From DATGPD01 sp031423015 (lineage in GTDB: Bacteria; Planctomycetota; UBA1135; UBA2386): a stretch of 64,000 nucleotides of DNA. The notes below the pieces were generated by a model, which saw only the letters and a program-made list of their open reading frames with translations, ran no database searches and had not been told where the DNA came from. Of the stretch, positions 59,783 through 64,000 are shown piece by piece. The DNA lies in contig JANPER010000122.1 of the NCBI GenBank assembly GCA_031423015.1, forward strand, positions 124,001 through 188,000. The letters run 5' to 3'. Position 1 is the first letter of the stretch. Each line of letters starts with the position of its first letter. Position numbers and translations under genes: made by a program.

Positions 59783-60871
59783 CTACCGGTGCTCGATCCG
59801 CATCACCGGCAGGGCGCCCACTTCAACTTCGCCGACCACGGGCATGGTCGCACCCCGCATGGGCGTGGAGAGAACGATCGACGCGTCGATACTCGGCAGC
59901 CCCGGTGCGAGGGTCACGGTCATGGCCTCTGAAGTGCGCAGGCCGTCGCGCTGAAACACGAGCCATTGCGAGTGAAGCGTGCTTCCCACAAAGGCTCCTT
60001 CGTGAGGAATGTGGACCATCGTGTTCATGGCTGCCAGCGGTCCGCGCGAACTAGCCGTCGCCAAGACCATCAAGGTCACGTCAGGCAACACCCAGAGATC
60101 GCAATTCGATGCGCCGAGGAAGCCAAGGTTCATGGGCGCACCGAGGCGTTGGGCCGCCAAGAGCAGAGCGCCAAAGTCACCGGCCTCGGCAAAACCCATG
60201 AATCGCGCCGTCGTGCCGGCGCGGAGGAAAGCTGGGTCGGCCGAGATCTTGCGTGTCACTTGCTCAGCGGTTCGGACGCAGGCCCGTCCAATCACCGACA
60301 CGACGCCCCGGAGATTCGATCGGTCGACATCGATCGGCCAGGCTGGACTGGCGCTCCCAGTGACCGGCTCACCAGCGATGTCGAGACAGAGGGTGCCGCC
60401 CACATATGAGAACGGCGGCGCGAGAGCGATGTCGATCACTTCGCCGGGGCCAAATCCAACGCTGTTCCGATCGGTTGGGGGCGGCGAGTTTGGCAGAGCA
60501 ACTTGGCCTTGAAAGACGAGTGTCGGCGTGACCCCGAGGTTGGTGGCAAAGTCGGGCGACGCTTGCGATGGGCTTTGCAGGACTCCTTGCGACACAAGTA
60601 CGCGGAGCGTCGCCTGCCCACCGGTAAGCCGCGCAGGCTGACCATCTCGCCTGAAGGTCAACCTCTCGATCACATGACCGCGAAGGGCAACCAGCAGTCC
60701 CTCCCCGAGAATGAACTGCTGTCGCCGTCCCTGAGTCACTCCCGCCAGATGGCCCACCCCGAGTCCATCGCGACCTACCGCATCGGCTGGGAGAGTGATC
60801 GGACTCTGCGTCGCGGCCGCGGAAGCCAGAATCAGAATGGAGAATGCGAAGCTGTGCATAGGAGCCATCAC
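59783..60871 (-). CDS. Secreted protein of unknown function
   Basis: 362 residues; MHSFAFSILILASAAATQ near the start is a signal peptide (GTG at 60871 or ATG at 60859). The sequence is beta-rich with Gly and Pro turns (LGVGHLAGVTQGRRQQFILGEGLLVALRGHVIERLTFRRDG; FSYVGGTLCLDIAGEPV). I recognise this style from planctomycetal secreted proteins but no specific domain. The two upstream small genes overlap it and each other (GTGA, TTGA), so the three make an operon. Confidence 0.7.
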   Translation of the reverse strand: MMAPMHSFAFSILILASAAATQSPITLPADAVGRDGLGVGHLAGVTQGRRQQFILGEGLLVALRGHVIERLTFRRDGQPARLTGGQATLRVLVSQGVLQSPSQASPDFATNLGVTPTLVFQGQVALPNSPPPTDRNSVGFGPGEVIDIALAPPFSYVGGTLCLDIAGEPVTGSASPAWPIDVDRSNLRGVVSVIGRACVRTAEQVTRKISADPAFLRAGTTARFMGFAEAGDFGALLLAAQRLGAPMNLGFLGASNCDLWVLPDVTLMVLATASSRGPLAAMNTMVHIPHEGAFVGSTLHSQWLVFQRDGLRTSEAMTVTLAPGLPSIDASIVLSTPMRGATMPVVGEVEVGALPVMRIEHR

Positions 60872-61125
60872 GAGTTGGACTCGATGTTGAAGTTGGCCTC
60901 GGTCGCTGGATCTCGATAGTCCGTGACCGTGAACGTCTCGCCGCCTCGCCCAGGCGGGGCTGGCAGTTCGATCTCGCCGCGATCGTTAGGGGTGTATTCG
61001 TGAACCTCACCCGAGCCGTCGCGCGCGACAAACCACGGACCGCCATGGGGAACGGTGATGACAACAGTTTGTCCCTCGCGCGGCGGGTTCGGCTGGGGCG
61101 AGATGTCGTGCGTGGGCATGTTCAA
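60868..61125 (-). CDS. Small protein of unknown function
   Basis: About 85 residues. Contains a repeated beta-like stretch (GQTVVITVPHGGPWFVARDGSGEVHEYTPNDRGEIELPAPPGRGGETFTVTDY). Start TTG at 61125 overlaps the upstream stop as TTGA; ATG at 61119 is the alternative. Its stop is in a GTGA overlap with the secreted protein gene. No signal peptide or membrane helix. Function unknown. Confidence 0.6.
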   Translation of the reverse strand: MNMPTHDISPQPNPPREGQTVVITVPHGGPWFVARDGSGEVHEYTPNDRGEIELPAPPGRGGETFTVTDYRDPATEANFNIESNS

Positions 61126-61583
61126 CGCGCGATAGCCGACAGTCGCGTTTCGACATCCTGCAGGTGAGTCGGGCGTTCACGCTGGAGCGTCTTCAACATT
61201 CTCGCGGCGAGGACCTGCTCGGTTGGTCCTACGACCAGGGCCATTTCCGCGAGGCGCCGAAAGCCAACCCACCCTGCTTGATCGCCACCGACTTCCTCTA
61301 ACGCCTGAAGAAACGTGTGCCGTTGCTGCCAGAGGTCGGGGTCCGTGGCCGCGGCAAGCCGATGCACGATTTGCCGGCGAGGATGCGAGTCTGCGTCTGG
61401 CGGAGCAGCAGCACCCCCCATCCGCGTCCCCGCCCAAAACGCCCCGACAGCCGCCGCCACCGAGGCCACTCCTCCCAACACCAACGACCGTCGCGTGCGG
61501 GCGCGGAAGTGGTCGAACTTGTCCGCCTTCTTGAAAGCCTGGCGCATCGCGCGCTGCTGGCTCGGGAACATTCCGGGGCGCAT
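61122..61583 (-). CDS. Small membrane-anchored protein of unknown function
   Basis: About 153 residues from the ATG at 61583 (MRPGMFPSQQRAMRQAFKK), with AGGAG at a good distance. A positively charged N-terminus precedes one membrane helix (SLVLGGVASVAAAVGAFWAG), then a helical domain (WQQRHTFLQALEEVGGDQAGWVGFRRLAEMALVVGPTEQVLAARMLKTLQRERPTHLQDVETRLSAIAR). First gene of a three-gene operon. The topology (short cytoplasmic N, larger outside C-terminal domain) recalls anti-sigma or adaptor proteins, but there is no proof. Confidence 0.65.
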   Translation of the reverse strand: MRPGMFPSQQRAMRQAFKKADKFDHFRARTRRSLVLGGVASVAAAVGAFWAGTRMGGAAAPPDADSHPRRQIVHRLAAATDPDLWQQRHTFLQALEEVGGDQAGWVGFRRLAEMALVVGPTEQVLAARMLKTLQRERPTHLQDVETRLSAIAR

Positions 61584-61692
61584 GTCACGACTCCTGGGTG
61601 AGAGACTTCGGGAAGCTACCGCCCCGCCATGGCGACCGCAAGCCACCGGTCCCCGCCGCCCCACCGCGTTGACACGCCTCCCCGAAAGCACC

Positions 61693-61727
61693 GCGAGCCC
61701 GACCGACTCACGTCGGCACGGGCTTGC
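61693..61727 (-). terminator. Hairpin downstream of the DUF2911 gene
   Basis: GCGAGCCCG-A-CCGAC (61693-61707), loop TCAC, GTCGG-CA-CGGGCTTGC (61712-61727), with one G-T pair. 40 nt after the DUF2911 stop. No U-tract. Confidence 0.5.
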
Positions 61728-61766
61728 GCGCAGACAGTCGCTGGGAAGCGACGGGTCAGTTCAACA

Positions 61767-62447
61767 TCACTTCTTGACTGGCTCGGGCAGCTTCTTGATC
61801 TCGGTCTTGATCTCGGCGGCGTCGGTCTTGGCCTTCTCGACACCCTTGGCGGCGGCGTCCTTGGCCTTGTCGGTCATGGTGCCGGTGCTCATCTGCACGG
61901 GGGCCGTCAGTTCGTGGCCGCCCCAGGCGATCTTCAGATCCAACTTGCTGGGGTCATCCCCATTGAGCGAGATCGACAGGTTCTCGACGGTGGTCTTCGA
62001 CTTGCCGTGCGTCATCGCGCAGGTGAAGTCAGGCTTCCACTCGTCGGCCATCCACGGGGTCCACGCCTTGGTGTTGGCCGTCTTGGCGTCGAGGACGACG
62101 AGACTGAACGTGCCCTTCGCGTCGCAGTGCAGGCCCAGGTAGTACGAGCCGGCGGGAACGCTGGTGCCACCGATGGTCAGGGCGGCGCTGGTGTTCATCG
62201 TCGTCCAGAAGTCCTTGCCCAGGCGGTGGGACTTGCCTTTGGCTTGATCCACCATGCCGTCGTATTCGGCCTTCCAGGCGGGGGAGCCATACTGGATGCA
62301 GACGGCGCCGAGCATCTTGTAGCCCTGGCTCTCGTCGAGGCAGAGTTTGGTGGCGGCCATACGCGCCTGATCGTTGCCGCCGAACAGCTTGGCTTGGGCG
62401 GTACCGAGGACGGAGAGCGTGAGAGTGGCAATCGCGAGACGAATCAT
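61767..62447 (-). CDS. DUF2911 secreted protein
   Basis: 226 residues from the ATG at 62447 (MIRLAIATLTLSVLGTAQA, signal peptide). LGKDFWTTMNTSAALTIGGTSVPAGSYYLGL is the DUF2911 core, with F-S-L-V-V-L-D and the WGGHEL end of the beta domain. A charged Lys/Ala-rich helical C-terminus (AKDAAAKGVEKAKTDAAEIKTEIKKLPEP) is added. Function unknown; expected in the periplasm. Followed by a good hairpin. Confidence 0.82.
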   Translation of the reverse strand: MIRLAIATLTLSVLGTAQAKLFGGNDQARMAATKLCLDESQGYKMLGAVCIQYGSPAWKAEYDGMVDQAKGKSHRLGKDFWTTMNTSAALTIGGTSVPAGSYYLGLHCDAKGTFSLVVLDAKTANTKAWTPWMADEWKPDFTCAMTHGKSKTTVENLSISLNGDDPSKLDLKIAWGGHELTAPVQMSTGTMTDKAKDAAAKGVEKAKTDAAEIKTEIKKLPEPVKK

Positions 62448-62828
62448 GTTTGGGTCTTCTTGAGGGTTGTTGGTCAGGGGACGGATCCCCGTTCCATGAG
62501 CAAGGCGCCGGGTAGGACGCGAGGGGCTTTCGCCAAATCCTCGCAAGCCGGGCGGCCTATTCGGAATGCCGGGGCAACGTACGCCCGCAATCAGAATTGC
62601 AACTACGCACGTCGGGCGCCAGGTGGCCAGACTTTGCTCGCATCTGTCGGACCACCGCGGCACTTGCAGCCCAACTGGTTGTAGGGTCGCGATGATCGGG
62701 CCCGTAGAGTTGGGGCGTCGGTCGTCGTGGCGGTACGCGGGCGCGTATCGCGGAGGCAGCCGGCGGCGCCGCGAGGTGGTCCTACGCCCTCGCGGTGGCG
62801 GTCAGAGGTAGGGAGGGCGTTCCATTCC
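62448..62828. other. Divergent intergenic region, 381 bp
   Basis: Between the DUF2911 gene (minus) and the orphan parA (plus). Just before parA there is a hairpin at 62769-62795 (CCGCGAGG / CCTCGCGG, 11-nt loop) and then AGGGAGG near the ATG. I found no confident promoter and no credible small ORF. Confidence 0.5.
62769..62795 (+). promoter_or_regulatory. Hairpin in the orphan parA leader
   Basis: 8-bp stem CCGCGAGG/CCTCGCGG, loop of 11 nt, ending 33 nt before the parA ATG and just before the ribosome-binding site. Could influence translation or stability; no direct evidence. Confidence 0.35.
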
Positions 62829-63683
62829 ATGTTGAAGATCGCGGTCATCAACCAAAAAGGCGGCGTCGGCAAGACGACGTCGACGGCAAACCTCGGCGCG
62901 GCGCTGACGCTCAAGGGCAAGCGAGTGCTACTCGTCGATATGGACCCGCAGGCCAACCTGACTCTGCACGTCGACCGCCGGCCCGATCTCGAGACCAAGA
63001 CCATGACCAGCGTGCTGGTCGACGACGCGCCCCTGCGCTCGGTGATCGTGCCGACGTCGGTGCAGAACCTCGACATCGCGCCCGCCGACACCAGTCTCGC
63101 TGGCGTCGAACAGGTCCTCGCCAACCGCATCGGCCGCGAGACCATCCTGCGCGAAGCGTTCGAAGCGCTGGAGAAGACGGATGCCCGCTACGACTTCGTG
63201 CTGCTCGACTGCCCGCCGTCGCTCGGCGTGCTCGCCGCCAACGCCCTCGTGGGCGCTGACAGTGTGCTGGTGCCGGTGCAGACCGAGTACTTCGCGCTGC
63301 AAGGCATGGCCAAGCTGTTCGAAGTGATCGAGCTGGTCAAGAAGCGGCTCAATCCGCAGCTTGCCATCGCCGCGATCCTGCCGTGCATGGTCGACCTGCG
63401 CACCAACCTCACGGCAGAAGTGCTCGCCGAGATCGAACGCCATTTCGGCCGCTACATGGCCAAGAGCTTCATCCGCGCCAACGTCAAGCTGGCCGAGGCG
63501 CCGAGTTTCGGACGCACGATCTTCGAGCACGCACCCGACAGCAACGGCGCGCAGGACTACCTCGACTTCGCGACGGAGCTGCTCGGCGAGCGCCAAGAGG
63601 TCGAGGAAGATGCCCAGGAAACGGCGGTCGAGACGCCGGCGCCGGTCGCGCGCGAGCACGCCGCATCGCCAGAAGGCGGCTGA
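62829..63683 (+). CDS. Second ParA/Soj-like ATPase (orphan)
   Basis: 284 residues from the ATG at 62829 (MLKIAVINQKGGVGKTT), with AGGGAGG just upstream. Deviant Walker A with Lys10 and Lys15; VDMDPQANLTLHV and LLDCPPSLGVLAANALV complete the ATPase set. A non-conserved acidic, Glu/Ala/Pro-rich tail of 40 residues ends the protein. No parB or parS lies beside it, unlike the parA at 19523, so it may position a different cargo such as a protein cluster. It precedes bshA by 54 nt. Confidence 0.92.
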   Translation: MLKIAVINQKGGVGKTTSTANLGAALTLKGKRVLLVDMDPQANLTLHVDRRPDLETKTMTSVLVDDAPLRSVIVPTSVQNLDIAPADTSLAGVEQVLANRIGRETILREAFEALEKTDARYDFVLLDCPPSLGVLAANALVGADSVLVPVQTEYFALQGMAKLFEVIELVKKRLNPQLAIAAILPCMVDLRTNLTAEVLAEIERHFGRYMAKSFIRANVKLAEAPSFGRTIFEHAPDSNGAQDYLDFATELLGERQEVEEDAQETAVETPAPVAREHAASPEGG

Positions 63684-63737
63684 CCGCTATCGATCGCCGA
63701 TGACGCGGCCATAGCGATCACTGGTTACCATCGGCGC

Positions 63738-64000
63738 ATGCACTTGAAGATCGGCATCGTGTGCTACCCGACCGTCGGCGGGAGCGGTGTGGTCGCCACC
63801 GAGATGGCGACTCACCTCGCCAGCATCGGCCACGATGTACACGTCATCAGCTACGGCCGGCCGCTGCGCCTGCGCGCCGGCATCCCAGGCCTGCGCTATC
63901 ACGCCGTCGACGTCTCGGCCTACCCGCTGTTCCGCTTCCCCCCGTACGACCTGGCGCTCGCCACCCGCATGCTCGAAGTGCACGAAGAGGCGCGGCTCGA
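63738..64000 (+). CDS. bshA: Bacillithiol glycosyltransferase BshA, cut by window edge
   Basis: The first 87 residues begin MHLKIGIVCYPTVGGSGVVATEMATHLASIGHDVHVISYG, the canonical BshA N-terminus, continuing YPLFRFPPYDLALATRM. BshA joins UDP-GlcNAc to malate in the first step of bacillithiol synthesis. ATG at 63738 with TACCAT and 6 nt before it, a possible leaderless start. The gene is open to the window end. With bshC and bshB1 4 kb upstream, the full pathway is probably encoded. Confidence 0.93.
   Translation, partial: MHLKIGIVCYPTVGGSGVVATEMATHLASIGHDVHVISYGRPLRLRAGIPGLRYHAVDVSAYPLFRFPPYDLALATRMLEVHEEARL

Overview
The window is a high-GC, densely coded piece of a Gram-negative-type bacterial chromosome. 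Lipoproteins with lipoboxes, a DUF374 lysophospholipid acyltransferase, FabI, chromosomal parAB with parS-like sites, a full Alternative Complex III plus caa3 oxidase cluster, bacillithiol genes and many secreted proteins of unknown function together suggest a Planctomycetota-like lineage. This is inference from gene content; no rRNA or other decisive marker is present. I see no rRNA, tRNA, CRISPR array, insertion sequence or prophage.

Layout. 1-16.0 kb is one long minus-strand run: fabI (cut by the left edge), an M48 membrane peptidase, an unknown secreted protein, an SDR, lemA, then a tightly overlapping operon (thioesterase, MA-like peptidase, DUF374 acyltransferase, small lipoprotein, rnhC, dapF), preceded by a large PIG-L protein, two secreted unknowns and an HNH nuclease. 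16.4-18.1 kb (plus) has a lipoprotein and a membrane-anchored degenerate cyclophilin. 18.6-20.3 kb (minus) is parA-parB with two parS-like sites inside the genes. 20.4-21.8 kb (plus) has a membrane protein and a metallophosphoesterase. 21.8-25.5 kb (minus) is a SNF2 helicase-SWIM pair. 25.5-38.2 kb (minus) is a 12-gene respiratory operon, actABCDEF, a small membrane protein, sco and coxBACD: quinol is oxidised by Alternative Complex III and electrons pass through cytochrome c domains to the caa3 oxidase.

38.4-48.7 kb is the most unusual part. An SGNH hydrolase and a 1991-residue helicase-nuclease fusion are transcribed divergently around an intergenic region holding four hairpins in 120 bp; then come a carbamoyltransferase, an SxtJ-like protein and a DUF5989 protein. 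48.8-54.3 kb has a lipoprotein, a group 2 sigma factor, hemW, a small membrane protein, an acyltransferase-3 and an aminotransferase. 54.4-64 kb has a DUF4139 protein, pyrF-bshC-bshB1 (overlapping), a three-gene unknown secreted/membrane operon, a DUF2911 protein, an orphan parA and the start of bshA. With bshA, bshB1 and bshC all here, the cell probably makes bacillithiol.

Three non-coding signals stand out. (i) A two-hairpin element of about 70 bp occurs twice, 44 kb apart and on opposite strands. Each copy starts on the TTTTGA that ends the preceding gene, and the stem differences are compensatory. (ii) Four genes have a TANNNT box 6-7 nt before the ATG, suggesting leaderless transcripts. 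(iii) The two best ordinary promoter candidates share a TTGCC / TAGA(G/C)TGCG pattern.
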